Made by a program: the position numbers and the translations under genes. Under the pieces are notes generated by a model. The model had not been told where the DNA came from. It saw only the letters and a program-made list of their open reading frames with translations, and did not search any database. A stretch of 64,000 bases of DNA, from contig NZ_LR594675.1 in NCBI RefSeq assembly GCF_901827205.1, forward strand, positions 6,008,001 to 6,072,000, in the 5' to 3' direction. Below, piece after piece: positions 52,533 through 61,556 of this stretch (position 1 is the first letter of the stretch; every line of letters begins with the position of its first letter). The DNA is from Variovorax sp. PBS-H4. GTDB lineage: Bacteria; Pseudomonadota; Gammaproteobacteria; Burkholderiales; Burkholderiaceae_C.

Positions 52533-53444
52533 TCAACGCGGCGGCCGGGGCTTCTGCACGAACCGCTCCAGGATCTGGACGAAGCCCGCCGCCGCAGGCG
52601 ACAGCGAGCGCCGCGCCGCCGCGTACACGCAGACCTCGCGATGGAAGTCGGGCCGGTTGAGCTTGACCATCTTCAGTCCGTGGGCCTCCACCAGCGAGGC
52701 CGAGTAGGTCGGGCAGACCGTCACCCCGAGCCCTGACGCCACCATACCCAGCGCCGTCGTCATGTACGACACCTCCTGGGTCGAGGTCCGCATCAGGAAG
52801 GCGCGCGCATCGGCCTCCAGCTCGGGCAGCACGCGCTGGCGGAAGTCGCGCGTGGGCGCGATGAAGGTGCAGGGCCCGAGCTCGCTCCAGCGCACCTGGC
52901 GCCGGCGCGCAAACGCATGGTCCTGCGGACAGATCAGCCAGTGACGATCGCGGAACAGCGTGCGGCGCTCGATGGCCGCAGCGTCCACGTCCACATCCTG
53001 GCCCACTGCGAGCTCCGCCTCGCCGGAGGCCAGCCCGGCGAGGAGATGCTCGGGCAGCGTGTCGACCAGCCGTACGTCGATGTCCGGATGGCGCGCACGG
53101 TAGGCCGCGATCACGCGCGGCATCAGCGTGCAGGCCATCAGCTGCGGCGCGGCCAGCCGCAGCAGGCCGCGCTTCTGGTCGCGCAGCTCGGTCACGGCGG
53201 CCACCGCACCGGCGAGGTCGCCCAGCAGGCGCTGCACCGAGGGCTGGAAGGCGCGACCGGCCTCCGACAGCAACACGCGCCGTGTGTGCCGATCAAAGAG
53301 CTGCACGCCCATCCCGCGCTCCAGCTCGCGTACCAGAACGCTCAGCGCCGACTGCGTGAGGTGCAAGCGCGCGGCCGCCGCGGTGAAGCTGCCGGTCTCG
53401 GCCACGGCGTCGAAGGCGCGCAGTTGGCGCAGGGTCAGATTCAT
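52533..53444 (-). CDS. LysR-family regulator
   Basis: A 303-residue LysR protein with HTH TGSFTAAAARLHLTQSALSV (about 17-36) and a typical effector domain (HPDIDVRLVDTLPEHLLAGL). It is divergent from the VOC-hydrolase-monooxygenase cluster and probably controls it. Ligand unknown. Confidence 0.9.
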   Translation of the reverse strand: MNLTLRQLRAFDAVAETGSFTAAAARLHLTQSALSVLVRELERGMGVQLFDRHTRRVLLSEAGRAFQPSVQRLLGDLAGAVAAVTELRDQKRGLLRLAAPQLMACTLMPRVIAAYRARHPDIDVRLVDTLPEHLLAGLASGEAELAVGQDVDVDAAAIERRTLFRDRHWLICPQDHAFARRRQVRWSELGPCTFIAPTRDFRQRVLPELEADARAFLMRTSTQEVSYMTTALGMVASGLGVTVCPTYSASLVEAHGLKMVKLNRPDFHREVCVYAAARRSLSPAAAGFVQILERFVQKPRPPR

Positions 53445-53456
53445 GGCCTTGCTTCA

Positions 53457-53482
53457 TCAATCGATGAATTTATTTCGATTGA
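53457..53482. promoter_or_regulatory. LysR-type dyad between regulator and VOC cluster
   Basis: TCAATCG (53457-53463) and CGATTGA (53476-53482) are perfect inverted 7-mers 12 bases apart in the 90-bp divergent gap, and TTCATC/GATGAA overlaps the first arm. AT-rich symmetry of this kind is typical of LysR binding sites. Confidence 0.5.
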
Positions 53483-53534
53483 ATCATAAGAAGAAGAAGG
53501 GCCCAATCCGGTCTGTTGCCACGGAGACAACGCC

Positions 53535-54089
53535 ATGCCACCTGCAGAGACAGTGCCGCTCGCCCATCCGCCGGTGCCCGTACGCGGCCTGCACCACTTC
53601 GCCTGGCGCTGCCGCGACAGTGAAGAGACGCGCCGCTTCTACGAGGACCTGCTGGGGCTGCCGCTGGCGCACGTGATCAAGAGCGACCATGTGCCGAGCA
53701 CCGGCGAATACTGCCCCTACGTCCACATCTTCTTCCAGATGCGCGACGGCTCGTACATCGCCTTCTTCGACCTTGGCGACGACACCGCCGCGCTGCCTTC
53801 GCCCAACACGCCGGCCTGGGTCAACCACATTGCACTGCGCGTCGATTCGGTGGCCGACCTGCTTGCCGCCAAGGCGCGTCTCGAATCGGCCGGCGTCGAG
53901 GTGCTCGGCGTGACCGACCACCACATCATCGAATCGATCTACTTCTTCGACCCGAACGGTATTCGCGTGGAGCTGACCACCCCGACGGTGCCCCAGGCCG
54001 AAATGCAGGCCCACGCGCGGCGCGCCCGAGCCGAGCTCGACGCCTGGACGCTGCGCAAGGCCGAGCTGCGCGCAAATGCGGCGGCATGA
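53535..54089 (+). CDS. VOC-family (glyoxalase/extradiol dioxygenase fold) protein
   Basis: A 184-residue vicinal-oxygen-chelate protein. Two beta-alpha-beta units carry a putative metal triad: His in VRGLHHFAWRCRD, His in AWVNHIALRVDSV and Glu in NGIRVELTTP. The last 35 residues are a charged helix. It may be a small ring-cleavage dioxygenase or an isomerase/lyase; sequence alone does not decide. It is first in a cluster with a hydrolase and an FAD monooxygenase and overlaps the next gene by four bases. Confidence 0.85.
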   Translation: MPPAETVPLAHPPVPVRGLHHFAWRCRDSEETRRFYEDLLGLPLAHVIKSDHVPSTGEYCPYVHIFFQMRDGSYIAFFDLGDDTAALPSPNTPAWVNHIALRVDSVADLLAAKARLESAGVEVLGVTDHHIIESIYFFDPNGIRVELTTPTVPQAEMQAHARRARAELDAWTLRKAELRANAAA

Positions 54090-55207
54090 TGGAACTGCAG
54101 CTCGCCGTCATCGACGTCAAGCCCGGCGCGGCGATGGAGTCCCAGTCGGGTCTGCAGATGCTGCGTCCGCGCATCTACGGCGCCTACCGTGCGCCAGCGG
54201 GCCCGAAGAAGATCGCCGCGATCGTGATGCACCCCACCAGCAACTTCATGGGCCACTACCTGATCGGGCCCCTGGCCGAGCGCGGGATCTGCTGCATGGG
54301 CCTCAACTCGCGCTACATGGGCAACGACACCATGCTGCTGATGGAGCGCGCGATCCAGGACCTCGGCGCGGGCGTGCAGTTCCTGCGCAGCCTGGGCTAC
54401 GAAAAGGTGGTGCTGATCGGCAACTCGGGCGGTGCTGCGCTTTCGAGCTTCTACCAGGCGCAGGCCGAGGAGCTGACAGCCCACCACTTTCCCGACGGCG
54501 ATCCCACGCACCTGCACCCTGGCGACCTGCCGCCGGCCGACGGCATTGCGCTGTGCGCGGCGCACCAGGGCCGCTCGAAGCTGATGCGCGACTGGATCGA
54601 TCCGTCCGTCACGGACGAGCACGACCCGCTCTCGGTCGATCCCGCGCTCGACATGTACGACGCGCAGCACCGGGTGCCGTACGCCGCCGGCTTCCTTGCG
54701 CGCTTCGGTGCCGCGCAGAAGGCGCGCCTCGATCGCCTCGAAGCCTGGGCCATGGAGCGCTTGCGCCTGTTGCGAAGCACGCCCGGCGCGCCGCGCGACC
54801 AGGCGTTCATCGTCTACCGCACGCATGCCGATCCGCGCTGCGTGGATCTCTCGATCGATGCCAACGACCGCGCCCCGGGCAGCGTCTGGGGCGATGCAAG
54901 GCAGGTCAACTACTCGGCCAACGCGATGGGTCGCACGACCTCGCTGACGGCCTTTCTCTCGCAGTGGTCCTCGCGCTCGCAGGCCGACGGCCCGTCGAAC
55001 CTGGCGCGCACGCGTGTGCCGAAGCTGCTGCTGACCTACACGGCCGACCAGTCGACTTTCCCGAGCACGCGCGATGCATGGATGAAGGCCGGCGGCGACC
55101 GCATCCGCAATGTCGATATCGTCGGCGGCAACCACTACCTCGCGGGCCAGCCGGAGCTGGTGCCGCGCGCGGCCGATGCCATCGTGGAATGGGCGCGCTC
55201 ACTGTGA
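54086..55207 (+). CDS. Alpha/beta hydrolase
   Basis: A 373-residue alpha/beta-hydrolase-fold protein, without signal peptide. AIVMHPTSNFMGHYLIGPLA is the oxyanion-side strand, VVLIGNSGGAALSSFYQ the nucleophile elbow (GNSGG, Ser), and VGGNHYLAGQPE contains a late His, the likely catalytic one. A large insertion (about 130-270) forms a lid. It overlaps the VOC gene (ATGA). In a ring-cleavage pathway it could hydrolyse the C-C bond of a cleavage product or an ester; this is inference. Confidence 0.85.
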   Translation: MMELQLAVIDVKPGAAMESQSGLQMLRPRIYGAYRAPAGPKKIAAIVMHPTSNFMGHYLIGPLAERGICCMGLNSRYMGNDTMLLMERAIQDLGAGVQFLRSLGYEKVVLIGNSGGAALSSFYQAQAEELTAHHFPDGDPTHLHPGDLPPADGIALCAAHQGRSKLMRDWIDPSVTDEHDPLSVDPALDMYDAQHRVPYAAGFLARFGAAQKARLDRLEAWAMERLRLLRSTPGAPRDQAFIVYRTHADPRCVDLSIDANDRAPGSVWGDARQVNYSANAMGRTTSLTAFLSQWSSRSQADGPSNLARTRVPKLLLTYTADQSTFPSTRDAWMKAGGDRIRNVDIVGGNHYLAGQPELVPRAADAIVEWARSL

Positions 55208-55215
55208 GGCCGGGG

Positions 55216-56868
55216 ATGGAGGAGTTTCGCTTCGCCCCCGAGTACGAGCTGCCGCGCTGGCCCTTCGTCCCCCCGCCCGAGCTGCGCGGCGGTGCCGTCG
55301 TGCGCCATCCGATCGTCATCGTGGGCGCGGGCCCGGCCGGCCTGACGCTGGCCTGCGACCTTGCGAAGCGCGGCGTTCGCGCCCTGCTGCTCGACGAGGA
55401 CGACACGGTGGGCGTGCGCGGCGCATCGTCGCGCGGCATCTGCTATGCGCAAAAAAGCCTGGAGATCTTCGAACGGCTGGGCATCTACCAGCGCATCGCG
55501 GACAAGGGCATCACCTGGTCCTTCGGGCGCACCTTTTCGGGCGAGACCGAGGTCTACAACTTCAACCTGCAGGCCAACAGCGTTTCGGCGCAGCCGCCCT
55601 TCATCAACCTGCAGCAGTTCTACGTCGAATGGTTCCTGGTGGACCGCATCCTGGAACTGGGTGGCGTCGAGCTGCGGTGGAAGAACCGCGTGACGCACGT
55701 CGAGCCTGGAGACGATGGCGTGCGCGTCGAGGTCGAGACGCCGGTGGGCAACTACGTCATCGAAGCCGAATGGCTGATCGATGCGACCGGGGCCAACAGC
55801 CCCATTCGCGCGCAGCTCGGGCTCGAGGCCCACGCGTCGCGCAGCACCGACCGCTGGTGCATCAGCGACGTGCGCTTCAAGAAGCCGCTGCCGGTGGAGC
55901 GCTGGACCTGGGTGGATGCACCCTTCAACGACGGCCGGGCCGTGTGGCAGCACCTGATGGCCGACGGCGTCTGGCGCATCGACTACCAGATGCCCGAGGA
56001 CTGCGACACGGCCCACATCAGCAAGCCGGAAGTCGCGGGCGCGCGGCTGCGCGAACAGCTTGGGCCCGGCGTGGAGTTCGAGTTCGTCTGGATCGGACCT
56101 TACGGCTACCGCGACCACCTGCTCGACCGCTTCCGTCACGGGCGCCTGTTCTTCATCGGCGATTCGGCGCATGTGGTGAGCCCCTTCGGCGCGCGCGGCG
56201 GCAACAGCGGCATCCAGGACGCCGCCAACCTTGGCTGGAAGCTGGCGCTGGTCACGGAGGGGCGCGCGGGCGAGGCGCTGCTCGACACCTATGACGCCGA
56301 ACGCAGGGCGGCCGCGGTGCAGAACCTGCAGGTCACAAGCCGCTCGGCGCGCTTCCTTGCGCCGCGAACCCCCGCCGAGCACACGATGCGCCGGGCAGTG
56401 GTCGCCTTGGCCTCCCGTTATCCGTTTGCAAGGGCGCTGGTCAACACCGGGCGCATGTCGGTGGCCAACGACTACCCGGGCGGTCCGCACCTGCCCGAGG
56501 GCGGGCGCAGTGTGCAGAACCTGCCGCTGCGCTGGTGCGACGGCCAACCATGCACGCTGATGCAGCTGCTGGCCGAGGGCACGCGCTGCCTCGGCTTGTG
56601 GTTCGCGCCGACGACGGAACAGGTGGGGGCGGTGGCAGACACCGTGGCTTCGCTGCCGCTGCAGCTCGTTGCCGTCGGCGGGGACAGCGGCCTGCCCACG
56701 CTCGAGCCCACGGAGGCGCTCGCGAAGCACCTGGGAGGGGGCGCTGCGGGAAGCCTCTGCCTGGTCCGGCCCGATGGCTATCGCGCCGCGCTCCTGCGCC
56801 ACCCCACGCCGGCGGGCCTCGCCGCCACCATCCACGCCGCCCTGGCTCACGACCGAAGCGCTGCATGA
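55216..56868 (+). CDS. FAD-dependent aromatic monooxygenase
   Basis: A 550-residue class A flavoprotein hydroxylase (PF01494), paralogous to that at 27168-28913. FAD motifs: IVIVGAGPAGLTLACDLAKR near residue 36, DATGANSPIRAQLG (DG-like) and GDSAHVVSPFGARGGNSGIQ. A thioredoxin-like C-terminal part follows. ATG 55216 has GAGG eight bases upstream; a GTG at 55204 overlapping the hydrolase stop is the alternative. Its stop overlaps the DUF2783 start. The substrate is unknown. Confidence 0.9.
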   Translation: MEEFRFAPEYELPRWPFVPPPELRGGAVVRHPIVIVGAGPAGLTLACDLAKRGVRALLLDEDDTVGVRGASSRGICYAQKSLEIFERLGIYQRIADKGITWSFGRTFSGETEVYNFNLQANSVSAQPPFINLQQFYVEWFLVDRILELGGVELRWKNRVTHVEPGDDGVRVEVETPVGNYVIEAEWLIDATGANSPIRAQLGLEAHASRSTDRWCISDVRFKKPLPVERWTWVDAPFNDGRAVWQHLMADGVWRIDYQMPEDCDTAHISKPEVAGARLREQLGPGVEFEFVWIGPYGYRDHLLDRFRHGRLFFIGDSAHVVSPFGARGGNSGIQDAANLGWKLALVTEGRAGEALLDTYDAERRAAAVQNLQVTSRSARFLAPRTPAEHTMRRAVVALASRYPFARALVNTGRMSVANDYPGGPHLPEGGRSVQNLPLRWCDGQPCTLMQLLAEGTRCLGLWFAPTTEQVGAVADTVASLPLQLVAVGGDSGLPTLEPTEALAKHLGGGAAGSLCLVRPDGYRAALLRHPTPAGLAATIHAALAHDRSAA

Positions 56869-57074
56869 GCATGATCACCGAACCCAACATCCACGATGCC
56901 GACGGCTTCTACGCCGAATGGCTGGCTGCCCACGAAGGCTTGACCGAACAACAGAGTGCCGACCTCAACGCTCGCCTGGTGCTCCTGCTGGCCAACCAGT
57001 GCGGCGACCAGGCCGTGCTGCTGCAATGCATCGCCGCCGCGCGCGAGGCCGGGAGCGCAGTGCCGCTGGATTGA
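56865..57074 (+). CDS. DUF2783 small protein, copy 2
   Basis: A 69-residue DUF2783 protein: DADGFYAEWLAAHEGLTEQQ and LNARLVLLLANQCGDQAVLL align without gaps with copy 1 at 26947-27171 over the central part. Its ATG overlaps the FAD monooxygenase stop (ATGA), as in copy 1. Small, acidic, probably two or three helices, cytoplasmic. Function unknown. Confidence 0.88.
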   Translation: MSMITEPNIHDADGFYAEWLAAHEGLTEQQSADLNARLVLLLANQCGDQAVLLQCIAAAREAGSAVPLD

Positions 57075-57425
57075 TCACCAGCCCAGCCCGAGATGCAGGG
57101 GCAGGTAGACAGCCATGCCCGCGAGCATCGTCCCCAGCACGCCGCCCCGCCAGAAGAAGTACGCGGTGCCGGCCGCTGCGCCGTACAGCCGCGCGTCTTG
57201 CCAGGAGGAGATCAGGTGGCCCTGCGTCATGACGATCTCCGGAATGATCACGGCCGCAAGCGCCGCCACCGGGGCGTAGTGCAGCGCGCGGTGCGCCCAG
57301 TCCGGCAGGCCCCAGGGGCGATCGAGGATGAAGAAGAAGCAGCGCGTGAGCACCGTCACGCAGGCCAACCCGACGATCACGGCCAGGGTCCAGGGGTCGG
57401 TGGTGCCGTCAGCGCCCAGGCTCAT
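57075..57425 (-). CDS. azlD: AzlD-family branched-chain amino acid exporter subunit
   Basis: A 116-residue AzlD protein with about four membrane helices, including WTLAVIVGLACVTVLTRCFF and ALHYAPVAALAAVIIPEIVM. With AzlC it forms an exporter for branched-chain amino acids and analogues. Its start overlaps the azlC stop (ATGA). It ends immediately next to the DUF2783 stop. Confidence 0.9.
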   Translation of the reverse strand: MSLGADGTTDPWTLAVIVGLACVTVLTRCFFFILDRPWGLPDWAHRALHYAPVAALAAVIIPEIVMTQGHLISSWQDARLYGAAAGTAYFFWRGGVLGTMLAGMAVYLPLHLGLGW

Positions 57426-58162
57426 CGGTCGTCTTCCGCATCGGGGTCGAGCCCGGAATGCTTTTCCAGCCAGAAGCACAGCAGCACCGCCACGCCGATG
57501 CCCGCGACGATATTCAGCTTGAGCGGCAGCGCGTAGGCGGCGACGGCGGTTGCCCCTGCAATCAGGGCCGCAAGGATGCGCAGGCGCGTGGTCGCCATCG
57601 AGCAGACCACCGCGACCAGGCAGAGCACGCCGGCAAAGCCCAGTCCCCAGCTCTGCGGAATCAGGTTCGCCAGCAAGACGCCGATCATGCTCATGCCCAT
57701 CCACGAGCACCAGAGGACGAAGTAGTTGCCCGTCAGATAGGCCTCCTGCGCACGCTCTTCGGCCTCGTTGGCGGGCGGGTGCGCGTACTGGCGGGTAAAG
57801 AAGGCGTAGGTCATGTCCGCCGTGAGATAGCCGTGCGTCATGCGGCGCCAGCGCGGCATGTGCATGAGGTAAGGCCGCAAGTGCAGGCTGAACACCACAA
57901 AGCGCAGGTTGACGCAGAAGCCGGTGGCCAGGATGACCCACGCCGGAGCTCCTGCGATCAGCAGCGGAATGGCGGCCAGTTGCGAACTGCCGGCATAGAC
58001 CAGCAGCGTCATCGCCATCGACTCGAAGATGCTCATGCCCGCCTTGACCATCGCGACGCCTGTCATCAGGCCCCAGGCGCCGGTGCCGAGAGCGATCGAA
58101 GACATGTCGAGTGCGCCCCGGCGGAACTCGGGAAGGCGGCGAATGGAAGAAAGAACGAACAT
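57422..58162 (-). CDS. azlC: AzlC-family branched-chain amino acid exporter subunit
   Basis: A 246-residue AzlC permease, the large subunit of the AzlCD exporter. It has several membrane helices, with AMTLLVYAGSSQLAAIPLLI and TGFCVNLRFVVFSLHLRPYL as family motifs. Its ATG overlaps the fmt stop by four bases (ATGA), so it is read in the def-fmt transcript. Confidence 0.92.
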   Translation of the reverse strand: MFVLSSIRRLPEFRRGALDMSSIALGTGAWGLMTGVAMVKAGMSIFESMAMTLLVYAGSSQLAAIPLLIAGAPAWVILATGFCVNLRFVVFSLHLRPYLMHMPRWRRMTHGYLTADMTYAFFTRQYAHPPANEAEERAQEAYLTGNYFVLWCSWMGMSMIGVLLANLIPQSWGLGFAGVLCLVAVVCSMATTRLRILAALIAGATAVAAYALPLKLNIVAGIGVAVLLCFWLEKHSGLDPDAEDDR

Positions 58163-59112
58163 CAGCCGAAAACCTGCCCGGGCTTCAGGTCGAAGCCGCG
58201 CAGGAAGTCGGCCACGGGCAGGCGCTTGCCGCCGGGGCGCTGCAGCTCGGTGAGCACCACCACGCCCTCGCCGGCAGCCACGGCCACACCCGCTGGCCCG
58301 ACCGCCAGGATCGTTCCGGGTGGCTGCGCCGGCGGGTCCGATCGGACTTGCGCAGCCCAGAGCTTGAGCGTCTCGCCATCCAGCGTGCTGCTGGCGCCGG
58401 GAAAGGGGTCGAACGCACGGGTGCGCCGCACGATGGCCGCTGCCTCGTGCGTCCAGTCGATCTGCGCCTCCTGCTTCTCGACCTTGTGCGCGTAACTCAC
58501 GCCCTCGGCAGGCTGAGCTTGTGGACGGAGGGTTCCAGCATCGGCCTGCTGCAGCGCATCCACGATCAATCGGCCGCCCAACGTGGCCAGCCGGTCGTGC
58601 AATCGCGCGGTGCTGTCCTCGCCGATCGGGATCGATTCGCGAAGCAGCATGTCGCCGGTATCGAGCCCGGCGTCCATCTGCATGATGGTGACGCCGGTCT
58701 GCGCATCGCCCGCTTCGATCGCGCGATGGATCGGGGCGGCCCCGCGCCATCGCGGCAGCAAGCTGGCGTGGATGTTGAGGCAACCCAGCCGCGGCGCGTC
58801 GAGAACCCACTGCGGCAAGATCAGGCCGTAGGCTGCGACCACCATTGCATCGAGCCCGGCATCCAGGATGGCTGCGCGCGCCGCGGCCGCGTCCTCCGGG
58901 TACTTGCCGTCCAGCCGCAAACTGCGTGGCTGCACCACGGGCCAGCCGCGCGCTGCCGCAAACTGCTTGACCGGCGAGGCCTGCAGCTTCATGCCGCGGC
59001 CCGCGGGGCGGTCGGGCTGGCTGAGAACCAGCGCGATCTCGAAGCCGGCCGCGGCGATCGCTTCCAGCGCGACGCGGGCGAACTCGGGCGTGCCCGCGAA
59101 TGCGATCCTCAT
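58162..59112 (-). CDS. fmt: Methionyl-tRNA formyltransferase
   Basis: A 316-residue enzyme that formylates initiator Met-tRNA with 10-formyl-THF. Motifs: RIAFAGTPEFARVALEAIAA, GCLNIHASLLPRWRGAAPIH (catalytic Asn/His), GVTIMQMDAGLDTGDML (Asp) and GVSYAHKVEKQEAQIDW. The C-terminal OB-like tRNA-binding domain is present. It is in the same operon as def, which later removes the formyl group. Confidence 0.96.
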   Translation of the reverse strand: MRIAFAGTPEFARVALEAIAAAGFEIALVLSQPDRPAGRGMKLQASPVKQFAAARGWPVVQPRSLRLDGKYPEDAAAARAAILDAGLDAMVVAAYGLILPQWVLDAPRLGCLNIHASLLPRWRGAAPIHRAIEAGDAQTGVTIMQMDAGLDTGDMLLRESIPIGEDSTARLHDRLATLGGRLIVDALQQADAGTLRPQAQPAEGVSYAHKVEKQEAQIDWTHEAAAIVRRTRAFDPFPGASSTLDGETLKLWAAQVRSDPPAQPPGTILAVGPAGVAVAAGEGVVVLTELQRPGGKRLPVADFLRGFDLKPGQVFG

Positions 59113-59119
59113 GCGGCCC

Positions 59120-59626
59120 TCACACCGGCGCCAGCAACTCGAGCATCAGGTCGTCACCCGTGTGGTAGCGCCGCACCACGCCGGTCGGGTCGATGTAGAT
59201 GTAGAGGAGCCGCGGCGAGTTCTGCCACTTGTAGCGCCAGGTCCAGATGTTGCCGTCGAAGGAGCTCACCTGCGTGATCTCGAACGGGCGGCCGTACGTG
59301 CGCAGCACGTCGGCCTCGCGCCAGCGGCTGACGTTGGGCTGAATGGTGCGGTCGAACAGGCGCTCGTCGAGCTCCTGCCGCACGGAAACGACGTGGCCGC
59401 TTGCATCGAGATCGACGTTGTTGACCTCGAAGCCCGCCGGCGCGCGCGAATACTGCAGCCGCTCGCCGCCGCCGGGGAGGGCATAGGCGGCCGTCGGCGT
59501 TCCGAGCTCGCGCAGCGTCTGCTCGCGCGAGCTGCCGATGGCCAGGCGCGTGGGCTCGCCAGCGCAAGCAACCAGCAGCACCGCCGCAAGGAGCGTTGCC
59601 GGCGCGGTGCGCAGGGACAAAGTCAA
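59120..59626 (-). CDS. BamE/SmpA-like outer-membrane lipoprotein
   Basis: A 168-residue lipoprotein between def and fmt. The signal peptide ends TLLAAVLLVACAG with Cys anchor. The mature part has IGSSREQTLRELGTPTAAY and a second unit READVLRTYGRPFEITQVSS, both like the two-helix/strand BamE fold. TTG 59626 is chosen as start because it overlaps the def stop as TTGA and GGGAAGG lies upstream; no ATG exists before the signal sequence. A role in outer-membrane assembly is possible but this is not the canonical BamE. Confidence 0.7.
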   Translation of the reverse strand: MTLSLRTAPATLLAAVLLVACAGEPTRLAIGSSREQTLRELGTPTAAYALPGGGERLQYSRAPAGFEVNNVDLDASGHVVSVRQELDERLFDRTIQPNVSRWREADVLRTYGRPFEITQVSSFDGNIWTWRYKWQNSPRLLYIYIDPTGVVRRYHTGDDLMLELLAPV

Positions 59627-60156
59627 CGCCGGCCTTCCCGTTGATCGACGCGCTGGTCTTCGCGCTGCTGCTTGAGCAGCTTGCTCTTGATGCGGTTGCG
59701 CTTCAGCGGCGAAAGATATTCGACGAACACCTTGCCCAACAGGTGGTCGAGTTCGTGCTGGATGCATACGGCCAGCAGGCCCTCGGCCTCGACGGTGCGC
59801 AATTCGCCGTCGGCATCGAGCGCCGTGACGCGCACCGCGGTGGAACGCTCCACGCCGTCGTAAATGCCGGGAACGGACAGGCAGCCCTCCTCGTTGAGGA
59901 CTTTTTCATCACTGGCCCAGACGATTTCCGGGTTGATCAAAACCAGTGGCTCGTTACGCTCCTCGGAGACGTCGATCACGACAAGACGTTCGTGCACGTC
60001 GACCTGCGTGGCTGCGAGGCCGATGCCGTTGGCCTCGTACATGGTTTCGAGCATGTCGGCGACCAGCGTCTTGATGCGTGCATCAACCCCCTGCACCGGC
60101 TTGGCGACCTTGTGCAGGCGCGGGTCGGGATAGCTCAGGATGTTTCTTTTGGCCAT
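59623..60156 (-). CDS. def: Peptide deformylase
   Basis: A 177-residue Fe(II)/Zn metalloprotease that removes the N-formyl group from new proteins. The three motifs are GIGLAATQVD, EEGCLSVPGIYDGVER (Cys ligand) and QHELDHLLGKVFVEYLSPLK (HExxH-type: His-Glu-x-x-His). The C-terminal tail is basic. It heads the def-lipoprotein-fmt-azlC-azlD transcript and diverges from the LysM gene. Confidence 0.96.
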   Translation of the reverse strand: MAKRNILSYPDPRLHKVAKPVQGVDARIKTLVADMLETMYEANGIGLAATQVDVHERLVVIDVSEERNEPLVLINPEIVWASDEKVLNEEGCLSVPGIYDGVERSTAVRVTALDADGELRTVEAEGLLAVCIQHELDHLLGKVFVEYLSPLKRNRIKSKLLKQQREDQRVDQREGRR

Positions 60157-60320
60157 GGACGGAAGGAAATAGTGTCGTTATTTTCGCCATTTCCGCGACG
60201 CCCAGAAGCTCAGCGACTTGAAAACGTTGCCCGATCAAGGGCTTCAGCGCAAAATTGGTTTCAAATTGTGAGCGTCCGTGGGCCCTGCTATGGGTCGCGC
60301 ATGCTCCACGCCATCCGACC

Positions 60321-61538
60321 ATGAAGAACCACCGCATGAACCACAGCCTGCGCCCGAACCTCCTCGCCACGCTGGCGGCGATCACCATGGCGGGACTGGG
60401 CGTGACGGCCCAGGCACAAAGCTACCCCGTGACGCCGCAGCAGCGCACGACGGCGCAGCAGGCGGCGCAGGCCGGCGTGCCTCTGTCGGAACTGGCACCG
60501 AACGCACCCGACGAGTACACCGTCAAGCCGCGTGACACGCTGTGGGCCATCTCCCGCCTTTATCTGCGCAGCCCTTGGCGCTGGCCCGAGCTGTGGGGCA
60601 TGAACATGGGCGAGATCCAGAATCCGCACCGAATCTATCCTGGGCAGGTGCTGTATCTCGACAAGAGCGGCGGCCGCGCGCGGCTGGCGCTGCGACGCGA
60701 CGGCAGGGGCACGCCTGAAGGCGGCACGATCAAGCTCTCGCCACGCACGCGCTACGAATCGCTGGCAGACATGGCGCTGCCGACGCTGAATCCCAGCGTG
60801 ATCGAGCCCTTCCTGGCTGAGCCCGTGGTGGTCGACGCCGCAACGTTGGCGACGGCCCCGCGCATCGTGGCGGGCAACGACAGCCGCGTGGTGCTGGCGC
60901 GCGGTGATCGGGCCTATGCACGCGGCGAACCCGACGCACCGCTCATGGAAGCCCCCGGCCCGATCCGGACCTACCGCGTGTTCCGCAGCGCGACACCGCT
61001 CAAGGACCCCGGGACGGGCGAGATCCTCGGTTACGAGGCGCAATACCTCGGCAAGGCCCAGCTGCAGCGCGGCGAATCGAGTGCCAAGGCAGAAGTGGAA
61101 GGCAAGGAGGTCGTATACCCGGTGCCGGCCACGATCGACATCGTCGCTGCACGCGAGGAGATGCGTGCCGGAGACCGCCTGCTGCCAGAGCCGCCTCGCC
61201 AACTGCTGAGCTACGTGCCGCGCGCGCCGGCGCAAACCATCACCGACGGCCGCATCGTCTCGGTCTACGGCAACGCGGTGCAATTCGCCGCCCAGAACCA
61301 GGTGGTGGCCATCAACAAGGGCACCATCGACGGTATCGAGAACGGCCATGTGCTGGCCATCCTCAAGAACGGCGACACCATCATCGACAAGACCGGCGCC
61401 ACCAAGGAAACGCTGAAGCTGCCGAACGAGCGGATCGGCCTCCTGATGGTGTTCCGCCCCTTCGAGCGGGTCTCGTATGCGCTGGTGCTCGAGATCAACG
61501 ACGCGCCGCGCATCGGCGATCTGCTCATCAATCCGTGA
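60321..61538 (+). CDS. Secreted LysM-domain protein
   Basis: A 405-residue exported protein with a signal peptide ending VTAQAQ (about residue 33) and one LysM domain at about 66-115 (YTVKPRDTLWAISRLYLRSP ... NPHRIYPGQVLYL), which binds peptidoglycan. The long C-terminal part is conserved in relatives but has no known catalytic motif. The usual position just before dprA is kept. ATG 60321 is used; an ATG at 60336 would still give a signal peptide. Confidence 0.88.
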   Translation: MKNHRMNHSLRPNLLATLAAITMAGLGVTAQAQSYPVTPQQRTTAQQAAQAGVPLSELAPNAPDEYTVKPRDTLWAISRLYLRSPWRWPELWGMNMGEIQNPHRIYPGQVLYLDKSGGRARLALRRDGRGTPEGGTIKLSPRTRYESLADMALPTLNPSVIEPFLAEPVVVDAATLATAPRIVAGNDSRVVLARGDRAYARGEPDAPLMEAPGPIRTYRVFRSATPLKDPGTGEILGYEAQYLGKAQLQRGESSAKAEVEGKEVVYPVPATIDIVAAREEMRAGDRLLPEPPRQLLSYVPRAPAQTITDGRIVSVYGNAVQFAAQNQVVAINKGTIDGIENGHVLAILKNGDTIIDKTGATKETLKLPNERIGLLMVFRPFERVSYALVLEINDAPRIGDLLINP

Positions 61539-61556
61539 TCCGGCCCCAACCCTCGC

